Positions 1 to 9,253 of a stretch of 64,000 nucleotides of DNA are shown here, piece after piece. The number at the start of each line of letters is the position of its first letter. Positions within the stretch are counted from its first letter, which is position 1. Both the position numbers and the translations under genes were made by a program. The notes beneath the pieces were generated by a model. It was not told the DNA's origin. It saw nothing but the letters and a program-made list of their open reading frames with translations, and searched no databases. Source of the stretch: Hasllibacter sp. MH4015 (GTDB taxonomy: Bacteria; Pseudomonadota; Alphaproteobacteria; Rhodobacterales; Rhodobacteraceae); the NCBI RefSeq assembly GCF_020177575.1, contig NZ_JAHTBK010000001.1, positions 2,601,875-2,665,874 on the forward strand, written 5' to 3'.

Positions 1-885
1 TGTCACCGTTGCCGCATGCTTGACCTGCAACTCCGCCGCTCTGACACATTGCAAGAGCGTTGTCACAATTGGACAGGTGCAAGGGTGTTCTCGAATAGTG
101 CTACGGAACCACAGACCGCGATACTGCCCGAAACGCACGCATATTGTATCGACTGCGCTTTAGGTCAGTGTTTGTCTCACCTGGGCGACTATCACATCGA
201 CGTTCGTCGCCGTTTGCGCTGCGCAAATGACCAACTCTCACTGTAGTGAGCGTGCTCTTTGAACGGACACGGATCGAATAAGCTCCTCAAGTACTAATCC
301 GAATTGACCAACAGTCTACGCTACAGCCAACAGGACGGCGATCGTTGGGCTCCAGCCGTCTTTATCAATTTCAATTGCGCGAAATGGCCTGCCTAGTCTG
401 AGCTTCATTACGATGACGTTGATCACGCCTTGACGGCAACACTAAGGCCAAAAATGCAGGGACGGGTTCTACACCTGAACGGCCACGATTGGGTTGGGTC
501 ACCAGTTCAAAAGGTCGCATCGCAGATGCATACGCGCTGCAAACATCCGGCGCGTTCGTGCCCGTCCGGCGCTACTACAGGATGGCCATCATTTGCGGGT
601 CGCAAAAGTCGCTTCTCTTCATAGTCTGTATGAATTTATTTGAAGAACAGGCTCTCCGCAAATCGAGGTCTTCTTTGGAGCAGCAAAACAACTCATTCAT
701 ACTGAGTGTACGTCAAATATCCGTGTGGTGGCAAAGAGACGTTGACCTAAGGTAAGGATATCAATGGTGCCAATACTGGCTCCACCTACCACATATCGGC
801 GACTTTCCGCCAACGGCACCCCGAATTAACCTGATGTTAACTATTCTTAGATCAACCTTAAATTGTAGTAAACACGGGTGCTCTT
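1..885. other. Gene-poor low-GC stretch
   Basis: I see no gene I can support here. The open frames are short, overlap in several frames, and lack a convincing ribosome binding site or protein-like composition. The base composition is clearly lower in GC than the chromosome to the right of 19.4 kb, which fits acquired or decaying DNA. No tRNA, repeat array or clear terminator was recognised. Confidence 0.5.
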
Positions 886-1068
886 ATGGATATCGACACA
901 AAATTCCTCGCACGCTTGAAGCACGCAGAACTGGTTGCCCGGGAGTACGGGTTCGACCACACCGCTGAAGTTTTGCGCAAGCTCGCCAACGCGGAGGCTT
1001 CAAGCGCAGACCGAGCAGACAAGACGCAGCTGAGTGTACAAGAGCGTGAATCATTGCCACAGCAGTAA
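886..1068 (+). CDS. Small hypothetical protein (60 aa)
   Basis: This short ORF encodes a hydrophilic protein that is probably helical, with a basic and acidic N-terminal half (MDIDTKFLARLKHAE) and a polar tail. The composition looks protein-like and the frame is clean, but I recognise no family and see only a weak ribosome binding site. It is followed 68 bases later by another small ORF on the same strand, so the two could be co-transcribed. It lies in the gene-poor left region next to a decayed insertion sequence, so it may be island cargo. The function is unknown and the call rests on coding appearance only. Confidence 0.4.
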   Translation: MDIDTKFLARLKHAELVAREYGFDHTAEVLRKLANAEASSADRADKTQLSVQERESLPQQ

Positions 1069-1136
1069 CAGCACGACTTTACGGTTTATTCACGGGTGCA
1101 TGAAAAATACTGGAATCAAATGCACCGGAGGCCGAT

Positions 1137-1394
1137 GTGAATTTTCATGAAATTCTTTTTAGAATTGTCGCCGATTTGGCACGAGATGAAGCGGCCCCGA
1201 GAAGCAGTGCGTTTACAATAGGCTATGACGAGCTCATTTCAGCTGCACAGGAGGATACCAAGCTCACACTTGACGAAGTATTGCTCGGCATCCACAGGGC
1301 CGATACGAAAAGCCGCCTAGAAGGCTCCTACTATCGGATTGCACCAAAGCAATCCGATAGTGTGAAACCAAGTGCCAAAAAATCCCATTTGTGA
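1137..1394 (+). CDS. Small hypothetical protein (85 aa), GTG start
   Basis: The reading frame begins with GTG, preceded by a good GGAGG ribosome binding site about seven bases upstream, which supports this start. The protein is soluble and looks like a small helical domain (NFHEILFRIVADLARDEAAP, then LISAAQEDTKLTLDEVLLGIHRA), ending in a lysine-rich tail. I recognise no family. It follows another small ORF on the same strand and precedes the decayed transposase. The 265 bases after it (1395-1659) hold only overlapping short frames and no supported gene. The function is unknown; a small regulatory or adaptor role would be a guess. Confidence 0.5.
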   Translation: MNFHEILFRIVADLARDEAAPRSSAFTIGYDELISAAQEDTKLTLDEVLLGIHRADTKSRLEGSYYRIAPKQSDSVKPSAKKSHL

Positions 1395-1659
1395 TTAGGG
1401 TATTTGGAACGGGAGCGGCCAGCGTATTTTTCTCGGCTTGTTTTTGTTTCCAAAGATTTTCTAGGGCTTTGCAAAATTGGAGCTACATCACATTTCTATT
1501 TTGTGCTCAACTGCGCTTCAGGCACTCTCTTTTCTTCCGGTTCTGTCGCTTCGGATCCTTCAGCCGCCCACTTGTATTCTGACTCGGTTGCCCGTGACCT
1601 ACCCCCTGAAACGTCTTGGATTCGACGTTAGCTTGTTCTCCAACAAAGGAAACAGACGA

Positions 1660-2810
1660 TGAAGAGAAACTGTTTCAGCGAAGCGCAGATCATTGGGATT
1701 CCGATGTAGCACACACCGCGCATGAGCTCGCCTGACCTGTACTGCAAGCATGGGATCGGTGATGCGGTGTTCAACCACTGACGGCGAGGGTACTTCGACG
1801 TGCGGTCGCCTACCCCAAGCGGCTGATGGCGTTTGACGGCCAGAATGCGAAACTCAAGAAATTACCGGCCGTGCAAATGATTTACGTGGCAACGCTGGAA
1901 GAGATACATGAAAAATCTTCTGAAGCCCAGCTCATCGAGCAAGGCTGTGAAATGGGCCACGAAGAGCAAAGGTTTCACTCAGCGGCAGGCTTGCGCGTTT
2001 GTCGGAGTCGATCTGCACATACACCGGCGTGCATCGAAGCGCCAGACTGACAGGGAGCTGCGGGACGTGTGAAGAAACGCGCGTCTATACGGCGGCGGCT
2101 CGTCTATTAAAGGCGTCACATCCCGCTCGAGCGCGACGGCAAAAGGGTGAACGGGCATAAGGTCTACCGGATCTACCGCGAAGAAGGGTCAATCGCCCAT
2201 AAACGTTACGAACACAAGCGGGCGATCGGAACCAACAGACGGACTGTCACGCCTCGAGAACCGAAACAGCGCTGGTCGCTCGACCTCGTATCGGACGCCA
2301 CGTCGGATGGACGTCAGTTTTGCATTCTCTACGTGGTCGACGACTTCACTCGCGAACGTCAGGCGGCGGCCCTGGACACTTAGGTCTCCAGTGTCCGGGT
2401 CGCCCACTAACTGGACCGGCTCCCCGGAAATAGTCTGGTAACCCCAATTGATAGTCGGCGATATCGGAGACGAGCTTACTCCAAACGCGATGCTTAGAGG
2501 AGAGGAGAAGCGCCGGGCGTAAATGCGCTACATTCCGCCAAGCAAGCCACTGCAGAACGGCTTCTTCGGAAGCTTCACCGCCCGCCTCCGCATCGAGTGA
2601 CTCAACTAGCACTTGTCGCACCCACGCGCGATGCCCGCCATCTGATTGCGGTATGGCACTGCGACTACAATCAACTGCGCCCCCACGCTACTTTCGACCG
2701 GCTCACACGCTGGAAGTATCATCAACGGATGAGAGAGTACCAAACTCTGATCAGAGCCAATTTGTATACGTGGAGCCCACAGGAAGCCGGTTATAGCCTC
2801 CGAGCTTAGG
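1660..2810 (+). pseudogene. Decayed IS3-family transposase (OrfA and OrfB remnants)
   Basis: Pieces of an IS3-family element can be read across all three plus frames. The OrfA start at 1660 (MKRNCFSEAQIIGIP) is cut by a stop. A fragment at about 1840-1900 (NAKLKKLPAVQMIYVATLE) matches the OrfA C-terminal region. OrfB pieces follow: a YRIYREEG block near 2165, then QRWSLDLVSDATSDGRQF and VVDDFTRE at 2270-2355 from the integrase core. Near 2520-2700 lie PPSKPLQNGFFGSF and CDYNQLRPHATF, equivalent to the C-terminal DDE region. Many frameshifts and stops separate them, so it is inactive. The pattern resembles the IS407 group. Terminal inverted repeats were not identified, so the boundaries are approximate. 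Confidence 0.75.
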
Positions 2811-3044
2811 CTGAAAATCTTAATAGGACCATTGGCCGTAACCGATGAGGCAGCATTGCCACGCGGTCACCGTGTAAGTCATCCAGCATCCCTCCAAAGT
2901 TTCGTAGTAAAACGAATCTAAACAGTAAGTGGAAAACTGTCGAAACATGACCAAGATCTGACCCAAAGAAGATCCGCTCACCACGAATTTCCGCCATGTG
3001 GACCATGCATCTTGGCAGCGACCGAACACTGATGGTGGCTCCAA

Positions 3045-5483
3045 ATGGATTACGTAACAATAACAGATGTCAATGAAACCAACCAATACATGGAGGCGGG
3101 CTACTTCAATACGAACCTCTTGCCGTACGCGAACACCGGTGAGACTCCATTCGGAGGCAATGGTGGAAACGAACTAGGGATCGTTACGAATGAATCCAAC
3201 TCCGCAGTTCAGTTATTTGATATCGAATATGTCAGGTTTCCCGCAGGACAAGAAAAGGCGGCCTTCTCCGAGTCGGGAATACTTGAAGACGGCGAGATTC
3301 CACAATTCCTCGCAAACTTCCTGGACTATGCCTTGGAAAATGGAATAGGTGTAAACATCGTAATTCCAGTCGAAGGATTAGAAGCTTATGGGGGACAGAA
3401 TCAAGAAGAGATTCTCACCCAACTTCCAGTTCTCGTTGAGAAAATTTCTGAAAAATATGCCGACGTCGTGAAGGGATTTGAACTTGGGAACGAATATTGG
3501 TTTGGACGAACGCCAGGCGATGAAAGCCGAGAAGTTGAATATGGAATGGCCGCTGCAAAGGCGGCACTAGCAATCAATTCCGGTATGCAAAACGGATTTG
3601 ACGCGTCAATCATTATCCAAGCGAGCGGAAATCTCGCGGCTTCCTATGGCAACAATTTGACCGAAGCAAATCAAGCCATACGGGATGCATTTTCCTCCGT
3701 GGCAGATCCAGCTGACCTGATTGATGGGGTGGTACGCAACTTTTACTGGCGCGATGGTGATACGGGTGCTTTCGATAACGATTCTGGAATCTTCAAAGAA
3801 GATCGTGGAATCTATGAGAACCTGCACGACGAGTCAGGTACGGGATGGAACGACTGGGCAGGTACCGATCTCACCACCTACGTTGGTGAGTACAACTTAA
3901 CAAATCGGATGTCCTTTGCGGAAAACGAGCTAGACCTTGGTGTCCATGGAGCTTCCATGCTGCTTGAACACTACACGAACATGATTGAAGCCAACGTCGA
4001 TTACGCTTTTGCTTGGCCAATTCTGCACAACACGAGAAATGCGTTTCTTCATCGACATGAAGAAATTGAAGTATCCACTATCGGAGAATTGGAGATAGTT
4101 TCCAACACCACTCGCGCTGCAATGTTTGACTTGCTTAGGCAAACTGTGGTGGGGCACGAGCTCTTGGATATCGATTGGGATAGCAACTCTGGGCTTGAAC
4201 TTACCGCCTTTAAAGGACATGGGAGAGAACCCGTCTCCGATCAAAATACAGCCTATGATATCACAATCTTCTTTAGCTCCCGATCCGAAACCTCGGTTCT
4301 TCACGCAATTGATCTTTCTTCTCTGGTAAATTCCTTTACTGGGTTTTCTGGCATAAGTATCTTTTATGGAAATGAAGATGATCACCAACGCGATGCGCTG
4401 CTTACTGAGATTGAATTGGACTTTCTTGGTGACATCACCGCATTCGAGCTGCTTCTTCAACCGTATGAAGTTGTTCAAATTACCTTTTCGCTCGGGTACG
4501 AGGTATCGCCCGAGGGAACAATGCGATTTACAGAGAGCGACGACCATTATGAGTCGAATTCAACTTCTGGCAGTTATGATCTCGGCGAAGGAGACGATAC
4601 TATCATTGGTGGAATTGGCTCAGACACAATAATCGGTGGGACGGGAGATGATCTCATATTTTCTGGAAACGGCGATGACGTCATTAACGGTGACGGAAGT
4701 TCAGATACCATTTTTGGTGAAGCGGGTAATGATCATATCCGTGGCGGTTGGGGCCGCGACTCGATTAATGGTGGTGAAGGAAACGACAGCATTTTTGCCG
4801 GCTCAATGAACGATACAGTAGATGCGGGAGCCGGCAATGATTGGATTACTGGTGATGCTGGTAAAGACCAATTGTATGGCGGTTCGGGACATGACCTAAT
4901 TGACGGGGGTGACGACGCGGATCGCATGTATGGGGGAGCTGGGGTGGATACTCTCTATGGGGGCTCGGACTCTGATCTCTTGCACGGCGAGGCTGGTGAT
5001 GATCTTGTCTGGGGCGGCGAAGGTGACGACGCTTTGCTTGGTGGAAACGGGAATGACCGATTGTTTGGGGAAATCGGCGAAGATACCATAATTGGTGGGC
5101 GCGGTGACGATTTGGTTCGCGCCGGATCTAATAGTGACGTGGTCAAGGCAGGATCCGGTTCGGACACCATTTTTGGTGGCGGTGGATTTGACTTCCTAGA
5201 TGGTGGTGAAGGAAACGACTGGATATCTGGGGGCTTCAATGCTGATCGCTTCATATTTGGAGAGAACCATGGAGACGATACCATAAGCGACTTTGAATAT
5301 CAAAATCCTGCAGAAAAGATTGTGATCTTTTCAGGGGATGTACCCCTCGATTTCTCAATGCTTCTTGATGGCGCTGTCGATTTAGAAAGTGGGGTCGTCC
5401 TAGATACAGGTATCGGTGGTTCGATCCATTTATTGGGAGTTTTTGCGGCGGACTTGGACCCTTCGGACTTCGCCTTTTTCTAG
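3045..5483 (+). CDS. Glycoside-hydrolase-like protein with C-terminal RTX calcium-binding repeats
   Basis: This 812-residue protein combines two parts. Residues about 50-400 look like a TIM-barrel glycoside hydrolase of clan GH-A type. GFELGNEYW puts an Asn-Glu pair at 149-150, where the acid/base would be, and TTYVGEYN puts Glu282 where a nucleophile could be. From about residue 508 to 725 run many GGxGxDxL-type nonapeptide repeats, which bind calcium in RTX proteins. The tail (DDTISDF, then a hydrophobic end DPSDFAFF) is typical of type I secreted substrates. Export by an ABC transporter is inferred; no such transporter is in the window. There is no N-terminal signal peptide, the start has a weak ribosome binding site, and decayed IS sequence lies just upstream, so the N-terminus may be truncated. 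The substrate is unknown. Confidence 0.85.
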   Translation: MDYVTITDVNETNQYMEAGYFNTNLLPYANTGETPFGGNGGNELGIVTNESNSAVQLFDIEYVRFPAGQEKAAFSESGILEDGEIPQFLANFLDYALENGIGVNIVIPVEGLEAYGGQNQEEILTQLPVLVEKISEKYADVVKGFELGNEYWFGRTPGDESREVEYGMAAAKAALAINSGMQNGFDASIIIQASGNLAASYGNNLTEANQAIRDAFSSVADPADLIDGVVRNFYWRDGDTGAFDNDSGIFKEDRGIYENLHDESGTGWNDWAGTDLTTYVGEYNLTNRMSFAENELDLGVHGASMLLEHYTNMIEANVDYAFAWPILHNTRNAFLHRHEEIEVSTIGELEIVSNTTRAAMFDLLRQTVVGHELLDIDWDSNSGLELTAFKGHGREPVSDQNTAYDITIFFSSRSETSVLHAIDLSSLVNSFTGFSGISIFYGNEDDHQRDALLTEIELDFLGDITAFELLLQPYEVVQITFSLGYEVSPEGTMRFTESDDHYESNSTSGSYDLGEGDDTIIGGIGSDTIIGGTGDDLIFSGNGDDVINGDGSSDTIFGEAGNDHIRGGWGRDSINGGEGNDSIFAGSMNDTVDAGAGNDWITGDAGKDQLYGGSGHDLIDGGDDADRMYGGAGVDTLYGGSDSDLLHGEAGDDLVWGGEGDDALLGGNGNDRLFGEIGEDTIIGGRGDDLVRAGSNSDVVKAGSGSDTIFGGGGFDFLDGGEGNDWISGGFNADRFIFGENHGDDTISDFEYQNPAEKIVIFSGDVPLDFSMLLDGAVDLESGVVLDTGIGGSIHLLGVFAADLDPSDFAFF

Positions 5484-5615
5484 GTCGGGCGAGCTTCTGG
5501 CAACAACATCGTTTGTATTCGATCGAGCTGACAGGTGATCCGTTAACTACGACGTAAACCCACTAGGTACCTGAACATAGGGACGTGATATGAACCTAGT
5601 ACGTGGAGGTTTTCG

Positions 5616-6506
5616 ATGATTGCATTCCTTGCTTTACTGACCATGGGACTTGGCTTGGTAGCTATGCTGCCGGATGGGGAAGATGAGATGATGTCGGCCA
5701 CTGAAGAAGAAGGCGCCGACGCGGATTTGGGAAGTGACCTTCTTCCCTACGATGCTGATGGACAAGATCTTCTGGATAGTATTGACCCACCTTTGACAAC
5801 TGACAGTTCTGTCAATGATCTCGAGACTGGAGAACTGCCAATCACCGGTGACGCTCAACTTGAAGATATCTTGGATGGGTCCGAGGCGATGGATCCGGTA
5901 GTTGACCCAGGTGGATCGGTTGGGGACGCGACTTATGAGGTGGAACTCGACGTAAATGAATTCGACATCGTCGATTTGACGGGAGATGACAGCGATCTGC
6001 TAAGCGGTGGGGCGGGCGGAGATCTTCTTGTGGGAACCTCAGGCAGCGAAGAAATTTCTGGCAACTCTGGTAATGACTTCATACATGGCGGAGGCGGCAC
6101 TGACACTCTTTTGGGCGGCGACGGGGATGATACATTGATTTCACTTCACCACCCTCATTTTTCCGACGCCAGTGAGCCAGCTCGGCTAGTCGGCGGTTCT
6201 GGTGACGATGTCCTCGTTGCTGAGGATGGGGATATTCTGGTGGGAGGTGAAGGCAATGATCTTTTTAATGTCTTTTCAGATGAGATCACCGAGAGCGATG
6301 TAGCTGAGATCGAAGACTTCGAGATTGGAAAAGACCGCATACTTTTGGAAATTCGAGATAACCTGCTCGGGGGAACGCTAGACTATACGCTTAGTGTCGA
6401 CGAAACCGGCGTCACAGTATCGGTTGATGGTACGCCGGTCGCTCTGTTGAAAGGAGTTTCGACCACGGAAGGTCTCGATATTGAGGTTAGAAGCGTAGGG
6501 CACTAG
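5616..6506 (+). CDS. RTX calcium-binding protein with N-terminal membrane segment
   Basis: This 296-residue acidic protein begins with a hydrophobic stretch (MIAFLALLTMGLGLVAML) that could be a membrane anchor or signal. An Asp/Glu-rich linker of about 100 residues follows. Residues about 128-215 carry RTX-type nonapeptides (LLSGGAGGDLLVG, NDFIHGGGGTDTLLGGDGDDTL), and near 235 there is an IEDFEIGKDRI motif typical of RTX C-terminal domains. The start is supported by a GGAGG site eleven bases upstream. It lies 132 bases after the larger RTX protein on the same strand, so the two may form a functional pair. Proteins of this small anchored RTX type are familiar in Rhodobacteraceae, but their role is not established. 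Confidence 0.8.
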   Translation: MIAFLALLTMGLGLVAMLPDGEDEMMSATEEEGADADLGSDLLPYDADGQDLLDSIDPPLTTDSSVNDLETGELPITGDAQLEDILDGSEAMDPVVDPGGSVGDATYEVELDVNEFDIVDLTGDDSDLLSGGAGGDLLVGTSGSEEISGNSGNDFIHGGGGTDTLLGGDGDDTLISLHHPHFSDASEPARLVGGSGDDVLVAEDGDILVGGEGNDLFNVFSDEITESDVAEIEDFEIGKDRILLEIRDNLLGGTLDYTLSVDETGVTVSVDGTPVALLKGVSTTEGLDIEVRSVGH

Positions 6507-7081
6507 ATGCGCTGCAAATTGTTCTACCTTGTGGCTATCCGCGCAGGCCTCCTGAGTATTGTCGCGATACAGTCGCTGTGATCCTTGTATGGTAAGTCGT
6601 GAACCAGTGCTCCAGGATAGGACTAGTTCCTTTTTGTTGGAGCTTTTCAGTTCACAAATTTGCGGGCAAGTTAACGTTGTGTTTACAGTATTTGTGCCAT
6701 CAAGTTTTAGGCAGTCACTAAACAAATCAACTTACTGAAAAACCTGAAAATTCTCAGCTAGCCCGCCGATCAGGCGTGGCTAGCTCAATTTTCAAAGATT
6801 TACTGGAAATTTCTTGCGCGCATCTGCCCCCTTGCCATCTCGAAAGCTCAATTTCGGGTACTCGGCGCAGTACTTGAAAACAGCGGATTGGAACAAAAGA
6901 GGGAAACTTAGCACGGCTTCAGATCGAAGCGTGTCCGCGAACCATTTGAATTGGAGTTCCGCAGGCATCAAGCTCATTGCGCAACAAGACAAGCTCAGAT
7001 CCGCACTGTCGAAAGAAGGATCACGAGATGTTCAAAATAGCTGGTTCTCTCGGTATCATAGCAGGTTACCGAGGTTGCATC
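6507..7081. other. Intergenic stretch without a supported gene
   Basis: Between the second RTX gene and the first minus-strand orphan ORF I find only short overlapping frames with stop-rich neighbours. No structural RNA, terminator with a clear T-run, or repeat was recognised. Confidence 0.4.
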
Positions 7082-7390
7082 TCACGACAACAGTTGCGAC
7101 CAGGTATCGTCAACGTTCTTCACTGCATAGTTCTGCTCCACGCCGGCCAACATCCCATTAACGAGTAAGCGTTGAACTTCCTCACCCGAACACACACTAT
7201 CGGCACTCATTGCCTCGACTATTTCATCGAAGTGTTCGGCCAACGCGAAACGACTGCAAAGTTCTGCCTTAACCAAGAGCTCTGCCATGAGGCTGATCGT
7301 CTTTCTAGGAATATTCAAGTTGCCCTCCAACCACTTCCAACGCGCAACTTGGACAAAGGTGGTTAACAAATGGCTAACGAGGAGTTGCAA
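7082..7390 (-). CDS. Hypothetical protein (about 102 aa)
   Basis: This minus-strand ORF encodes a plausible helical, soluble protein. Its C-terminal two thirds (MAELLVKAELCSRFALAEHF, then ADSVCSGEEVQRLLVNGMLAGVEQ) have a protein-like, amphipathic pattern rich in Ala, Leu and Glu. The N-terminal part before that internal Met is less convincing, so the true start may be the internal ATG. It follows another minus-strand orphan ORF that ends at 7477, so the two may be read together. I recognise no family. It sits in the lower-GC region left of the CRISPR-Cas genes and may be island cargo or a gene remnant. Confidence 0.35.
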   Translation of the reverse strand: MQLLVSHLLTTFVQVARWKWLEGNLNIPRKTISLMAELLVKAELCSRFALAEHFDEIVEAMSADSVCSGEEVQRLLVNGMLAGVEQNYAVKNVDDTWSQLLS

Positions 7391-7476
7391 ACTAGCGCTG
7401 TGATTGTGAATGGTCGAAATCCTGCACGGATCTAAGTTTCTTGAGTCTGTGCCTGAAGTATGTGAACCCCGTTGGC

Positions 7477-7833
7477 CTAAGTCTGTTTCGCGAATACCAG
7501 ATCGTCGGTCTCATCCCAATGCCGCGCAAGTGTGCTTGCGGTAACCGGAAGCGTACGTCGCTGCTCAAGGCTGAAGATATCTGCAGCTAGCACCGCTACA
7601 ACTCGGTAAACATCCAATGGCTTTGGGAACCCTTCGGCACCATCTCGACCGAGACTAACCTCTAAGTTTGAAGCTACGGCCGCGAGAGTGAAGCAAATAC
7701 AGAGTGCTGGCATTTCTGGAAATCTTTCTGCCAACCCACGCGTGACTGGACCGATGGCTTCACGACGCACGAGCAACTGCTCGGCCGCAAATGACTCCAT
7801 GAGCGCCAAATTCCGCGCCGTGCCTCTCAACAA
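7477..7833 (-). CDS. Hypothetical protein (107-118 aa)
   Basis: The frame can open at a TTG at 7833 or, more probably, at an ATG at 7800 (MESFAAEQLLVRREAIGPV). The product looks like a genuine helical protein: a central hydrophobic segment (PALCICFTLAAVASNLEVSL) and a C-terminal part with VYRVVAVLAADIFSLEQRR and ASTLARHWDETDDLVF. I recognise no family. It is upstream of and on the same strand as the orphan ORF at 7082-7390, 86 bases apart. Nothing nearby gives a function. Coding status is moderately likely from composition only. Confidence 0.45.
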   Translation of the reverse strand: MLRGTARNLALMESFAAEQLLVRREAIGPVTRGLAERFPEMPALCICFTLAAVASNLEVSLGRDGAEGFPKPLDVYRVVAVLAADIFSLEQRRTLPVTASTLARHWDETDDLVFAKQT

Positions 7834-9077
7834 CTGAACCTACCTAAATACCTAAACTGTTGGAAGTTAACACATGTAGGCGAATGTGAGCCAGCGTTCC
7901 TTCTGCTGCATATTGTATTGCGGGGCGCTGAATTTTCATCAGCAAGCGATCGTCGATGAACCAAATCTCACTTGGCGCAGCGTATTGCAATTTTTGTCAG
8001 CTTCCGAGGCAGGGCTCCTGATCTTCAAACTAGAAATCAAAAGTCGGCCATGCGCCATAGAAAGACCCCCGGCGGGTTCGGGCCGTCGCATCCGACAACC
8101 TCGCAAGACGCCAGCCCAGCGCCCAAGCTTCGGCGTCTCCGCATTAAACCAGGTCGCCAAGGATTCTTGCATCAGGATTTTCTGATAGTGGTCGCGTAGC
8201 ATTTCAGCATAGCGGCCACGCGCTGACTACTATACCTATTCGGTTCGTTTCCAAGTGCAAAGACGGGCGGTTTTCGACAACTGCATGTTTGCGCTTCAAC
8301 CCGACAAGTTTGACTGAATCCAACCAAATTTTCGTCAACGATGATCGGGGAATGGAATCCCGGGGTGCTATTTTGTCTATCGCAGACAGCTATGGCGGCA
8401 ATCCGATACCGGCTTGAATATTTCACTTCTATGAGGTCACAGATCACATACGAGACCAGATAAGCTAGAGCCGGACCCTCAACGATTCACTAACTCTTGA
8501 GATCGCAACGTAGAAACCGAGCAAATCATGGGAACGGCCTACCCATTGGGAGCTACCGGAGCGCGCACAAAGGTTGTATTGGCCGGAACGAATTTCGGAA
8601 ATGTCGACCTAGGTAACTGTAGCCGAAGAAAACATCGTCGTCGCGACCGGCCACCTTGATGAGACCGACGATGGTCATTTCCTAGGTGTACCAGCGTTCG
8701 GTGCCGAAGTGAGTGTACCCGATGCCACCGTTTTGACATCCCGCCCCCGGCCGGTCGTCGAGATGCGCTATTTCAGCGATCTGAAGGCAGTCATGACATC
8801 AAATGGCGCGTCAGCGTCAACAGAATAGCTTTCTTAGTCTCGCTTCGGTGCCAACTGTAAAGCCGGCGAGCAGAGCCGTAGCGTAGGAAGCGGCCTTCGG
8901 AGCGTATGCATAATGTTGATACTTGAAGCGACCTACTTCGTTGAAGACGGCCCATAGCGGACGTTGACTGCTATTGCTCATGATGCGATGCAGGGATCGC
9001 AATAGCGGACGGTCGCAGCATTTGCGCAATCTTGGGGCGGTAGATAAGGTTGGATCACTAGCTTTCCCTCGGGCCTG
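7834..9077. other. Degenerate stretch upstream of the CRISPR-Cas locus
   Basis: No gene can be supported with confidence. A minus-strand frame at 7939-8202 (MLRDHYQKILMQESLATWFN at its start) looks partly protein-like and may be the end of a decayed gene. A frame at 8817-9113 runs into the tracrRNA region and is probably spurious. Other frames are short and overlapping. The region reads as eroded DNA between island cargo and the CRISPR-Cas genes. Confidence 0.4.
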
Positions 9078-9172
9078 ACAAAGAGGAAACGCGCCCCGTA
9101 GAACGCGCTTCAATGTGGTGCTACTTCGAGCTTGTTAACGGCTCGACCGCGAATTCTGAACATTGAGAATGT
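9078..9172 (-). ncRNA. tracrRNA of the type II-C system (predicted from anti-repeat)
   Basis: Plus-strand positions 9134-9162 match the reverse complement of the CRISPR repeat over 29 bases: GTT, one extra base, then a run with only three substitutions ending in CGAATTCTGAACA. A minus-strand RNA would therefore pair with the repeat part of a crRNA that begins GUUGCGGCUGG. The pairing has one bulge, a G-U wobble, a short helix, a mismatch, GACC paired, a mismatch, then CGAAUUCUGAACA paired. Downstream on the minus strand, 9090-9093 and 9104-9107 form a CGCG hairpin followed by a T-rich tail (TTTCCTCTTT), a plausible 3' end. The RNA diverges from cas9, whose start is 82 bases from the anti-repeat. 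Exact ends and promoter are not certain; no strong -35/-10 pair is visible. Confidence 0.75.
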
Positions 9173-9253
9173 TGCACGGACCAGTCACACTTTCAAGTTG
9201 CAAGGGCCTCCCACGTCTCAGAGACTTCCCAATACTGAATGTGGAGGAACAAG

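Noticed and set aside
2461-2475. CGGAGACGA as a left attachment copy of the tRNA-Ser 3' end
   Set aside because: Only about nine bases match, which is expected by chance in a 64-kb window, and the following bases differ from the tRNA.
3045-5483. Long minus-strand frames inside the RTX gene as separate genes
   Set aside because: They are Pro/Ser-rich shadows produced by the glycine-aspartate repeat codons.
8817-9113. A 98-codon minus-strand frame upstream of cas9
   Set aside because: It overlaps the predicted tracrRNA, has no recognisable protein pattern and no ribosome binding site.
9239-9253. Upstream ATG as the cas9 start
   Set aside because: The ribosome binding site GGAGG lies just after this ATG and is well placed for the ATG at 9254, where the conserved RuvC-I start also begins.
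9134-9253. tracrRNA on the plus strand, reading towards cas9
   Set aside because: In that orientation the crRNA repeat would start AGUUUAGCU and its lower stem pairs poorly with the candidate, while the minus-strand version pairs well.
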